Shown here: in pieces, positions 1 through 5,710 of the stretch
Numbering within the stretch: the first letter of the stretch is position 1
Layout of the letters: every line of letters starts with the position of its first letter
Source: an uncultured Blautia sp.
GTDB taxonomy: Bacteria; Bacillota; Clostridia; Lachnospirales; Lachnospiraceae
Direction of reading: 5' to 3'
NCBI GenBank assembly: GCA_946629475.1
Contig: CAMOXX010000115.1
Span: forward strand, 1-8,501
DNA: 8,501 nt
Made by a program: the position numbers and the translations under genes
Notes under the pieces: generated by a model
Database searches by the model: none
What the model was told of the DNA's origin: nothing
Seen by the model: the letters and a program-made list of their open reading frames with translations, nothing else

Positions 1-60
1 CGCCGCATCCGGCTTATTGCTGTTTTGTATACCCGCCACAGTTTTCCTCCCTTTTTTCAT
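1..60 (-). CDS. N-terminal fragment of an unidentified protein, cut by the window edge
   Basis: This minus-strand reading frame starts at ATG 60-58 and stays open to the window edge, giving MKKGRKTVAGIQNSNKPDAA. I do not recognise the family from 20 residues. The ATG is preceded by AGGAG (74-70) with a 9-nt spacing. A second possible start, GTG at 39-37 in the same frame, has its own GGGAGG (51-46) six nt upstream and would give MAGIQNSNKPDAA. A strong promoter-like pair lies upstream at 165-192 and the leader between them is a large hairpin, so the call as a real gene rests on promoter, ribosome site and open frame together. The fragment is basic and has no evident signal peptide. Confidence 0.5.
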   Translation of the reverse strand, partial: MKKGRKTVAGIQNSNKPDAA

Positions 61-166
61 ATGATAAAACTCCTGCACCCTCAGGACCAGAAACGAAATT
101 TGCCTGAAATGCAAGCATTTCATTCGAAATTTCGTTTCTGGTCCTGGGGTGCTGTATTTTTATCAT
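61..166 (-). repeat. Large inverted repeat / hairpin in the leader of the left-hand gene
   Basis: Core arms 83-101 and 127-145 are perfect 19-nt reverse complements. Inside them 105-112 and 115-122 form a further perfect 8-bp stem with the tip at 113-114. Outside them GCACCC (75-80) pairs with GGGTGC (147-152), and ATGATAAAA (61-69) pairs with TTTTATCAT (158-166). The whole is one near-continuous cruciform or RNA hairpin of about 42 paired positions, with small mismatches near 70-74/153-157 and 102-104/123-126. On the minus strand the AGGAG of the left gene (74-70) lies in the mismatched stretch, exposed next to a stable stem. The minus promoter would start RNA at about 158, so nearly all of the hairpin would be in the 5' UTR. 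It could be a regulatory or stabilising leader, a protein-binding palindrome, or a small palindromic repeat element. Confidence 0.8.
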
Positions 167-192
167 TATAACATTTCTGCGATATATGTAAA
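165..192 (-). promoter_or_regulatory. Probable sigma-A-type promoter for the left-hand minus-strand gene
   Basis: Read on the minus strand, TTTACA (192-187) and a perfect TATAAT (170-165) are separated by 16 nt. The expected start of transcription is near 158, which puts a leader of about 98 nt, almost entirely the inverted repeat, in front of the ATG at 60. The -10 box overlaps the outer end of the repeat by 2 nt. Confidence 0.65.
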
Positions 193-212
193 GAGCGGTT
201 TTGGGGCTCCGG

Positions 213-239
213 TTGACATTTCAGGATTGATAGGATAGT
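213..239 (+). promoter_or_regulatory. Probable promoter for birA
   Basis: A consensus TTGACA sits at 213-218. The best -10 choices are GATAGT (234-239, 15-nt spacer, 4/6 match) or TAGTCT (236-241, 17-nt spacer, 3/6). Either places the transcript start near 246-249, which argues against translation starting at TTG 247 and for the GTG at 283. The site diverges from the minus promoter at 165-192. Confidence 0.4.
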
Positions 240-282
240 CTTATCTTTGAAAAATCTGATGTTTAGAAATGGGAGAAAAGAC

Positions 283-999
283 GTGAGAGAAAACATTCTG
301 ATTCTTGATACAGTAGATTCCACCAATGATTATCTGAAAAAGGAGGCTGAAAAAGGGGCCCCGGACGGGACTGTCGTGATTGCCCGGGAGCAGACCTCCG
401 GGAAAGGAAGGAAAAGCCACAGTTTTGTCAGCAGCTCCGGTGGAATCTACTATTCTCTGCTGATCCGTCCGGAAGGATACTCTCCGGCGGATATCCTTAC
501 GCTTACCCCGAAAGCAGGTGTGTGCGTCTGTCACGCGCTGCGCTCCGCTTTTGGTATCCGGGCAGGCATCAAATGGGTAAATGACATTTTTTATCATAAC
601 AAAAAAATCTGCGGAATCCTGGCCGAAGGAGGAGCGATGGGCAGTGCGGATATCCCATGGGTCGTCATTGGGATCGGCGTCAACCTGAATCAGACAGTAT
701 TTCCTACGGAGCTTTCCGGCATCGCCACCTCGCTCAAGCTGGAAACCGGAAAGGACTACTCCTTCGACATTTTTGCGGAGGAGCTGACACGGCACCTTGA
801 TCTTATGCGCGAAGATCCGTTTTCCGCCTCTTATCTGGAGGAGTACCGAAAGCTCTGCATCACAGTCGGGCGGGATATCACGTTCGTAAAGGACGGTGTT
901 CCTCATATCAGCCATGCATCAGGAATCGATGACGCGTTCGGACTCATTACCGGAGAAGGCATTCTCCGAAGCGGCGAAGTGAGCGTACGCCCTGTCTGA
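283..999 (+). CDS. birA: Biotin--[acetyl-CoA-carboxylase] ligase (BirA family, no DNA-binding domain)
   Basis: The protein makes biotinyl-5'-AMP from biotin and ATP and transfers biotin to the carrier lysine of biotin-dependent carboxylases and decarboxylases in the cytoplasm. The ligase fold is clear. An opening DTVDSTNDYL motif is followed by the substrate loop GKGRKSHSF, then SSGGIYYSLLIRP, KWVNDIFYHNKKICGILAE with the catalytic-type lysine, VIGIGVNLN, and a C-terminal SH3-like part ending GIDDAFGLITGEGILRSGEVSVRP. The N-terminal helix-turn-helix of regulatory BirA is absent, so this form should not repress transcription. I chose GTG 283 because GGGAG (271-275) lies 7 nt upstream, the promoter would start RNA near 247, and homologues begin just before the DSTN motif. 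In-frame alternatives are TTG 247 and ATG 259, neither as well supported. The substrate loop departs from the usual GRGRRGR at its second half (KSH). The length of 238 residues fits the single-function class. Confidence 0.92.
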   Translation: MRENILILDTVDSTNDYLKKEAEKGAPDGTVVIAREQTSGKGRKSHSFVSSSGGIYYSLLIRPEGYSPADILTLTPKAGVCVCHALRSAFGIRAGIKWVNDIFYHNKKICGILAEGGAMGSADIPWVVIGIGVNLNQTVFPTELSGIATSLKLETGKDYSFDIFAEELTRHLDLMREDPFSASYLEEYRKLCITVGRDITFVKDGVPHISHASGIDDAFGLITGEGILRSGEVSVRPV

Positions 1000-1010
1000 T
1001 ATCAGAAAAG

Positions 1011-1048
1011 ACGATCCGGGAATCACGAAAGCATGATTCCCGGATCGT
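1011..1048 (-). terminator. Rho-independent terminator of the minus-strand operon, stem overlapping the rnhA 3' end
   Basis: Arms 1011-1025 and 1034-1048 are perfect 15-nt reverse complements around an 8-nt loop. On the minus strand the stem is followed by CTTTTCTGAT, a modest U-tract; on the plus strand the sequence after it is not T-rich. It therefore fits best as the end of the operon finishing with rnhA. The rnhA stop codon (1025-1023) lies inside the downstream arm on the minus strand. It also sits 11 nt after the birA stop and may block convergent transcription. Confidence 0.7.
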
Positions 1049-1511
1049 CAATCAGATTATCCCCGTCGGCAGCACCTGTCGCGAGCCGGTCACAGCGCTC
1101 ATTCTCCGGATGACTGTTGTGGCCTTTGACCCAGCAGTACGTGACTTTGTGAGGCTCCATAGCCTTCAGAAGCCGCTGCCACAGATCAATATTTTTAACC
1201 GGCTCATTTTTCGGGCCGCGCTTCCATCCTTTTTTCAGCCAGGATTCGATCCAGTGCTGATTGAATGCGTCTACAAGATATTTCGAATCCGAATACAGTG
1301 TTGCATCGCAGGGCTTTGTAAGCGCTTCCAGCGCGGCGATCGCCGCCATCAGTTCCATGCGGTTGTTTGTCGTACGCGTGTAACCCTGGCTCAGTTCTCT
1401 CTCGTGAAGCTGCCCCTTCGAATCCACAAACTGAATCACAGCCCCATATCCTCCGGGACCATCCGGGTTTCCCCTTGCAGCCCCGTCCGTGTAGATGTCC
1501 ACATGTGTCAT
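1023..1511 (-). CDS. rnhA: Ribonuclease HI
   Basis: RNase HI cuts the RNA strand of RNA-DNA hybrids (R-loops, primers) using two metal ions. The catalytic set is complete: D9 in YTDG, E53 in NNRMEL, D75 in YSDSKYL, H131 in WVKGHNSHPEN and D141 in ERCDRLA. The basic handle region KKGWKRGPKNEPVKN (93-107) that grips the hybrid is present, as in the E. coli-type enzyme. The length of 162 residues is slightly above the usual 155, with a short acidic C-terminal tail. ATG 1511 is the only sensible start: an in-frame stop lies three codons upstream. It begins 6 nt after the pgsA stop, and the nearest strong Shine-Dalgarno, GGGAGG (1530-1525), lies inside the pgsA end at a longish spacing of about 13 nt, so coupling to pgsA translation is likely. 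Its last codons form part of the terminator stem. Confidence 0.97.
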   Translation of the reverse strand: MTHVDIYTDGAARGNPDGPGGYGAVIQFVDSKGQLHERELSQGYTRTTNNRMELMAAIAALEALTKPCDATLYSDSKYLVDAFNQHWIESWLKKGWKRGPKNEPVKNIDLWQRLLKAMEPHKVTYCWVKGHNSHPENERCDRLATGAADGDNLIDDPGIMLS

Positions 1512-1517
1512 GTTCTG

Positions 1518-2060
1518 TCACATTCCTCCCGACATGATATGACGGTTTTCGATAATGTACGTAATCAGTGAAATGATCGTCAGCGCGAGGGAAACCCAGA
1601 AGAATATCTGGCTCAGCACCTTGAAGAACGGGATATCAAAATTCAGGATCAGCAGGATGATCATGATCATCTGGGACGCTGTCTTGAATTTTCCCCAGTA
1701 GTTCGCCGCAATCACAACTCCCTTTTCGGCCGCGATCAGGCGGAAACCGCTGATGATGAACTCTCGCGCGATCACAATCACCACGAACCAGGAAGGAAGC
1801 CTCTCGAGATCAATCATGCAGATCATCGCGGAGCAGACAAGCAGCTTGTCCGCAAGGGGATCCATGAATTTTCCGAAATCGGTAACCAGATGGTTCTTCC
1901 GCGCCAGATACCCGTCAAACCAGTCCGTTATGCTCGCAGCCGCAAAGATCAGACAGCAGATATACCGGTTGGCACTGCCTCCCCATCCTGTCAGCATGAA
2001 CAAAACCAGGAACGGAACCATAATCACTCTGATAACTGTCAGTTTATTCGGCGTATTCAT
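1518..2060 (-). CDS. pgsA: CDP-diacylglycerol--glycerol-3-phosphate 3-phosphatidyltransferase
   Basis: This integral membrane enzyme makes phosphatidylglycerophosphate from CDP-diacylglycerol and glycerol-3-phosphate, the committed step to phosphatidylglycerol and cardiolipin. The CDP-alcohol phosphatidyltransferase signature D-x2-D-G-x2-A-R-x8-G-x3-D-x3-D is complete, with D46, D49, D67 and D71. The opening PNKLTVIR is typical of PgsA rather than of phosphatidylserine synthase. Hydrophobic membrane segments lie roughly at residues 9-24, 33-45, 73-83, 92-110, 128-143 and 148-172. ATG 2060 is preferred because AGGAG (2074-2070) lies 9 nt upstream. A TTG at 2066 is in frame but only 3 nt from that site. 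The start overlaps the rimO end by 17 nt, which suggests translational coupling. The length of 180 residues is normal for the family. Confidence 0.95.
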   Translation of the reverse strand: MNTPNKLTVIRVIMVPFLVLFMLTGWGGSANRYICCLIFAAASITDWFDGYLARKNHLVTDFGKFMDPLADKLLVCSAMICMIDLERLPSWFVVIVIAREFIISGFRLIAAEKGVVIAANYWGKFKTASQMIMIILLILNFDIPFFKVLSQIFFWVSLALTIISLITYIIENRHIMSGGM

Positions 2061-3381
2061 CAGCAATCTCTCCTATTAAATCATACTCCAGCGCTCCGGT
2101 CACCTTTGCCTTTACAAAATCGCCGGTCACCATCTGCTCTCCGGACTGGATGAAAATATAACCGTCAACCTGGGGAGCGTCCGCATAAGTCCTGGCGATA
2201 TATGCGCTCTCCCCGGAAATCTGCCCTTCCACCATGCAGAGGACTTCTCTTCCGATCATGTCCTGCCCTTTTTCGGCCGAGATCGCCTGCTGCAGCTCCA
2301 TGATCTCATCTCTTCTCGCCTCTTTTACTTCCTCAGGAATCTGATCCTCCATCTCGGCGGCAGGCGTACCCTCCTCCGGAGAATACGTAAAGACGCCAAG
2401 GCGGTCAAACTCCATCCTGTCCACAAAATCGACAAGCTCCGCATGTTCTTCCTCTGTTTCGCCCGGAAAACCGGAAATCAGCGTTGTCCTGAGAACAATG
2501 TCGGGAATCTCTTCCCGAAGCTTTTCGACAATCCCGGTGAGTTCCTGCCGGGTAGTATGCCTGCCCATCCGCTTCAGGATTCGGTCACTCGCATGCTGGA
2601 TCGGCATGTCAAGATAGTGGCAGATTTTCGGTTCTTCCTTCATGACCTGAATCAGCTCATCCGAAATCTCCTCCGGGTAACAATAGAGAATGCGGATCCA
2701 CCGGAACCCTCTGATACGGCAGAGCCTGCGGAGCAGCTCGGGCAGTGATTTTTTACCATAAAGATCCCTGCCGTATACGGTAGTCTCCTGCGCAACAAGA
2801 ATCAGCTCCCTGACTCCCCTGGCCGCAAGATTTTCCGCCTGGGAAACAAGTTCCTCCATCGGGACGCTCCTGTAGCTTCCCCTCAGGGACGGAATGATGC
2901 AGTACGTGCAGTGCTTGTCACATCCTTCGGCGATCTTGAGATACGCGAAATGGCCTCCCGTTGTCACAATCCTGCTGCCAGCGTCGGGTACCAGCCGGCT
3001 GATGTCATGGAAACATCTGTAGGGTTCTGCGCCGCCGCATTGATCCACTGCTTTGAGGATCTCATCATACGAAGAAGTCCCCAGCACCGCATCTACCTCG
3101 GGGATTTCCTTCAGAATCTCGTCCTGATAGCGCTGTGCCATGCATCCCGTGACTCCAAGGAACCGGATCTGCCCGTTTTTTTTAAGCTCTGCCATCTCAA
3201 GGATCGTCTGCACGCTCTCTTCCTTAGCATCCCCGATAAAGCAGCAGGTGTTGATGATTACACCCTCTGCCTCTTCCTCGTTCACCACGATCTCATGGCC
3301 GCCTTCGCTGAGAAGCCCCAGCATCTGTTCGGAATCAACAAGGTTTTTGTCACATCCGAGAGAAATCAATAAAAGCTTCAT
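2044..3381 (-). CDS. rimO: Ribosomal protein S12 (aspartate-C3) methylthiotransferase RimO
   Basis: This radical-SAM enzyme adds a methylthio group to the conserved aspartate of ribosomal protein S12. The three expected parts are present. The N-terminal methylthiotransferase domain carries cluster cysteines C10 (SLGCDKNLVDSE), C46 (NTCCF) and C80 (GCMAQRY). The radical-SAM domain carries C154-x3-C158-x2-C161 in GCDKHCTYCIIPSLRG. A C-terminal TRAM-like beta domain covers roughly residues 373-440. The SLGC-KN-VDSE opening and the 445-residue length separate RimO from the tRNA enzymes MiaB and MtaB. ATG 3381 overlaps the rpoZ stop as ATGA. AGGA touches the ATG directly and a GAGGA lies about 12 nt upstream, both inside the GA-rich end of rpoZ, so initiation probably depends on ribosomes finishing rpoZ. 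The downstream end overlaps pgsA. Confidence 0.96.
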   Translation of the reverse strand: MKLLLISLGCDKNLVDSEQMLGLLSEGGHEIVVNEEEAEGVIINTCCFIGDAKEESVQTILEMAELKKNGQIRFLGVTGCMAQRYQDEILKEIPEVDAVLGTSSYDEILKAVDQCGGAEPYRCFHDISRLVPDAGSRIVTTGGHFAYLKIAEGCDKHCTYCIIPSLRGSYRSVPMEELVSQAENLAARGVRELILVAQETTVYGRDLYGKKSLPELLRRLCRIRGFRWIRILYCYPEEISDELIQVMKEEPKICHYLDMPIQHASDRILKRMGRHTTRQELTGIVEKLREEIPDIVLRTTLISGFPGETEEEHAELVDFVDRMEFDRLGVFTYSPEEGTPAAEMEDQIPEEVKEARRDEIMELQQAISAEKGQDMIGREVLCMVEGQISGESAYIARTYADAPQVDGYIFIQSGEQMVTGDFVKAKVTGALEYDLIGEIADEYAE

Positions 3382-3803
3382 TCCTGATCGTCGTCCTCAT
3401 CCTCATAATCTTCTTCGGAAGCATCCTCATCATATTCTTCATCGGATTCCTCTTCGAAGTTTTCCTCGCCCTCATCGTCGAAGTCATCCTCCGTGTCCTT
3501 TGCCGACTCGGAGAACATGTCCGCCGGGAGAGTTTCCGGGATATACCGGTTGTCCTCATCCTCAGCATCGTTATCTTCAAGAATCTTAACTTTTCCCTTA
3601 TAAAGCTCATCGATTGCAATGGAAAGCGGCTTTCTGTTGGCTGCTCCGGGGACAAGCGGCTCCTTGCCGGAGATCAGCTGCCTGGCGCGTTTGCTCGTCG
3701 CAAGAACCAGGGAATAACGGCTGTTGATCAGCATGGCGTTGTCGTTTTCTTCATTGTTCTCATTGATCGCTTCAATAAGCTCATTGTAGGATGGATGAAT
3801 CAT
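3378..3803 (-). CDS. rpoZ: DNA-directed RNA polymerase omega subunit with a long acidic C-terminal tail
   Basis: Omega binds the beta-prime subunit and helps RNA polymerase assembly. The omega fold is recognisable in residues 1-75. The opening IHPSYNEL matches the Firmicutes type, then NSRYSLVLATSKRARQLISG gives the conserved helix with the ARxxR core, and KPLSIAIDELYKGKVKI follows. Residues 76-141 form a low-complexity tail with 38 Asp or Glu in 66 positions and only two basic residues. Omega proteins are usually about 60-90 residues, so this one, at 141, is nearly twice the usual size. The frame could extend upstream to 3911, but ATG 3803 is chosen because GGGG (3814-3811) lies 7 nt before it, it overlaps the gmk stop as ATGA, and the omega homology begins there. 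It follows gmk and precedes rimO. The conserved position after gmk supports the identification. Confidence 0.9.
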   Translation of the reverse strand: MIHPSYNELIEAINENNEENDNAMLINSRYSLVLATSKRARQLISGKEPLVPGAANRKPLSIAIDELYKGKVKILEDNDAEDEDNRYIPETLPADMFSESAKDTEDDFDDEGEENFEEESDEEYDEDASEEDYEDEDDDQE

Positions 3804-4444
3804 ATAATTTCCCCTTTCATCGTATCTTTTGACATGGCACGGATCACAGAATGATTTCGGAATGACCGGAAATGCTCGCTCTGTATGATTCCGTGCAGTC
3901 TCTCGGCGCAATCGTCGGCTCCTCCGGTCTCATTTACAAGGATGTAATCGTATTCCTCCATTGCCCGGGCTTCCACCGCTGCCTGCAGCAGTCTCCCGCG
4001 GATTACCTCTGCGCTCTCCGTCCCGCGGTTTACCAGCCTGCGCTCCAGCTCCTCCATGGAGGGCGGTGTGATAAAAATGAGCACTGCCTCGGGGAAACGC
4101 TCTTTTACCTGCCGGGCCCCCTGCATCTCGATCTCCAGGATTACATCGCGGCCCTGTAAAAGCTTTTCCCTCACATACGGCAGAGGTGTGCCGTAATAAT
4201 TATCTACATATTTCGCATACTCAAGAAGCTGGTCGGACTCGATCAATTCTTCGAATTTTTCCTTTGCAATGAAGAAATACTCCCTGCCGTCCTGCTCACC
4301 CGGCCGCGGTGAACGGGTTGTTGCAGATACCGACAGCCAGTATTCCTCATGCCGGGAAATCAGGCTTTTCATCACCGTTCCCTTGCCGGAACCGCTGAAT
4401 CCCGAAACCACCGTGAGTATTCCTTTTTGTCTGTTATCTTCCAT
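3800..4444 (-). CDS. gmk: Guanylate kinase
   Basis: Guanylate kinase phosphorylates GMP to GDP with ATP and feeds the GTP and dGTP pools. The P-loop is GFSGSGKGT (residues 15-23), with Phe where most homologues have Pro. The GMP-binding segment VSATTRSPRPGEQDGREYFF (39-58) contains the expected Ser, Arg and Tyr contacts. DVILEIEMQGARQVK and the lid region with RLVNRGTES follow. The length of 214 residues is typical. ATG 4444 has GGGGG (4455-4451) about 6 nt upstream. The stop overlaps the rpoZ start by 4 nt. The order yicC-remA-gmk-rpoZ is widely conserved in Firmicutes. Confidence 0.97.
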   Translation of the reverse strand: MEDNRQKGILTVVSGFSGSGKGTVMKSLISRHEEYWLSVSATTRSPRPGEQDGREYFFIAKEKFEELIESDQLLEYAKYVDNYYGTPLPYVREKLLQGRDVILEIEMQGARQVKERFPEAVLIFITPPSMEELERRLVNRGTESAEVIRGRLLQAAVEARAMEEYDYILVNETGGADDCAERLHGIIQSEHFRSFRNHSVIRAMSKDTMKGEII

Positions 4445-4465
4445 ACATTCCCCCTGTCACCCGCC

Positions 4466-4738
4466 TCATGACTCCGTGTCCGTGGAGGCGGGAAGTGTCT
4501 GTCCATCGGAAAACCGCCGCGCAATCGTTTCCGGCTGCAGGGCCGAGAGAATCAGATGCTGGTCACTGGTGATGATTACTGCTTTGGTTTTACGCCCCTG
4601 CGTCGCATCCACCAGGGACAGGGTACCGCGTACGCTCTGAACCATTCTTTTGATCGGCGCGGCATCGGGGTTGACTACAGCCACAATTTTGTCCTGATTC
4701 ACGGCATTTCCGAATCCGATATTGATTAATCTGCTCAT
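4466..4738 (-). CDS. remA: RemA-family DNA-binding regulator (DUF370)
   Basis: This is a small conserved protein. The Bacillus subtilis member RemA is a DNA-binding activator of matrix and osmoprotectant genes; the target genes in this organism are unknown. The full-length match is plain: INIGFGNAVNQDKIVAVVNPDAAPIKRMV (5-33), then LVDATQGRKTKAVIIT (42-57) with its basic GRKTK patch, and LILSALQPETIARRF (62-76). The length of 90 residues equals the family norm. The last 14 residues are a variable polar tail. The start lies 3 nt after the yicC stop, with only a weak GAG (4747-4745) as ribosome site, so translation is probably coupled to yicC. The position between yicC and gmk is the standard Firmicutes arrangement and strengthens the call. 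Confidence 0.93.
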   Translation of the reverse strand: MSRLINIGFGNAVNQDKIVAVVNPDAAPIKRMVQSVRGTLSLVDATQGRKTKAVIITSDQHLILSALQPETIARRFSDGQTLPASTDTES

Positions 4739-4741
4739 AGT

Positions 4742-5620
4742 TTACTCAATGTTCTGAATCTGTTCCCGGATCTTTTCGATCTCGGTTTTCAGCTCGATCC
4801 CCGTATCAGAGGTGAGAAGGTCTCCCGATTTTGAGAGAATCGTGTTTGCCTCGCGGTTCATCTCCTGTGCGATAAAATCCAGCTTCCGTCCAATGCCGCC
4901 GCCCTTGTTCAGAATATTCTTCATATTGCTGATGTGGCTGCGGAGCCTTACGGTCTCCTCATCGTTGCAGATTTTATCCGCGTAGATCACGACTTCGGCC
5001 GCGATGCGGGATTCGTCGATCTGCGTCTCCGCGAGCAGCTCCTGCACTTTAGCCTCAAGCTTCTCACGGTACAGGTTCAGAATCTCGGGAGAACGTTCCT
5101 CGATTTTCCGGACAAGGGCATCCAGGTTTTCAAGCTTGCCAAGAAGATCCTCCCTGAGATGGTTTCCTTCGGTCCGCCGGGAATCGGCAAATTTACGGAA
5201 GGCTTCCTCCAGGGTTCCCTTCAGAAGCTCCCACATTTCCTCCTCATCCATGGATTCATCCTCCATCGACAGGACCTCCGGGAACCGTGCCAGCCTCGAT
5301 ACGGTTATGTCATTGGAGATGTGGAAGGCGTCCGAGATGATGCCGAAATAGTTCATATACTCTTTTGCGAGTTCACTGTTGTATTTCAGCGCCTTGCCTG
5401 CGAGTGTGTAGTCCTCAAAGGTGATAAAAATGTCAACCTTTCCCCGCTCCATATAGGACTTCGCCAGGGCGCGGATCTGCCCTTCAAACGGATTGAGCCT
5501 TCTCGGCATCCGGATATTCAGGTCAAGGTACCGGTGATTGACACTCTTCAGTTCTACAGATATTTTCCGTTCGGGGGTGATCTGTTCGGCCCGCCCGAAA
5601 CCGGTCATGCTTGTGACCAT
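4742..5620 (-). CDS. yicC: YicC/YloC family endoribonuclease
   Basis: Members of this family are endoribonucleases; the E. coli protein takes part in turnover of a small RNA and the B. subtilis homologue is YloC. The N-terminal domain opens with the hallmark MVTSMTGFGRAE and carries ELKSVNHRYLDLNIRMPR (about 23-40). The C-terminal DUF1732 domain carries the signature KLDFIAQEMNREANTILSKSGD (about 246-267). Between them lies a long helical, charged linker. The length of 292 residues is standard. ATG 5620 is chosen over the in-frame ATG 5608 because AAGGA (5634-5630) lies about 9 nt upstream and homologues have three or four residues before SMTGFGR. No convincing promoter precedes it in the 90-nt gap after the EF-G-like gene. 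Confidence 0.95.
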   Translation of the reverse strand: MVTSMTGFGRAEQITPERKISVELKSVNHRYLDLNIRMPRRLNPFEGQIRALAKSYMERGKVDIFITFEDYTLAGKALKYNSELAKEYMNYFGIISDAFHISNDITVSRLARFPEVLSMEDESMDEEEMWELLKGTLEEAFRKFADSRRTEGNHLREDLLGKLENLDALVRKIEERSPEILNLYREKLEAKVQELLAETQIDESRIAAEVVIYADKICNDEETVRLRSHISNMKNILNKGGGIGRKLDFIAQEMNREANTILSKSGDLLTSDTGIELKTEIEKIREQIQNIE

Positions 5621-5642
5621 GTCAGTTTTCCTTTCATGAATC

Positions 5643-5668
5643 GGGCGGAGCCTTTGTCTGCTCCGCCC
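5643..5668 (-). other. GC-rich hairpin between the EF-G-like gene and yicC
   Basis: GGGCGGAGC (5643-5651) and GCTCCGCCC (5660-5668) are perfect 9-bp arms around an 8-nt loop. On neither strand is the stem followed by a T-run; on the minus strand the yicC ribosome site comes about 8 nt after it. It therefore does not look like a simple terminator and may be a processing or stability element in a read-through transcript. A weaker hairpin with one bulge lies beside it at 5686-5707, just after the EF-G-like stop. Confidence 0.55.
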
Positions 5669-5710
5669 ATTGGTATCATTATTCTGGTCCGGAACAGTCC
5701 CGGATCCTGT

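Noticed and set aside
61..166. Reading the leader palindrome as an ordinary terminator
   Set aside because: No gene ends at either side within the window: the left gene starts here on the minus strand and birA starts to the right. The T-runs flanking the stem are part of its outer pairing. A terminator-like attenuator cannot be fully excluded.
61..166. Reading the palindrome as a MITE with target-site duplication
   Set aside because: I could not find matching direct repeats just outside the arms, so a transposition origin is not supported by the local sequence alone.
241..915. 224-residue minus-strand open frame
   Set aside because: It is the complement of birA, which has a complete ligase signature.
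3804..3911. Upstream extension of rpoZ to position 3911
   Set aside because: The extra 36 residues fall in the gmk coding region in another frame, have no omega similarity, and the ATG at 3803 has a proper ribosome site.
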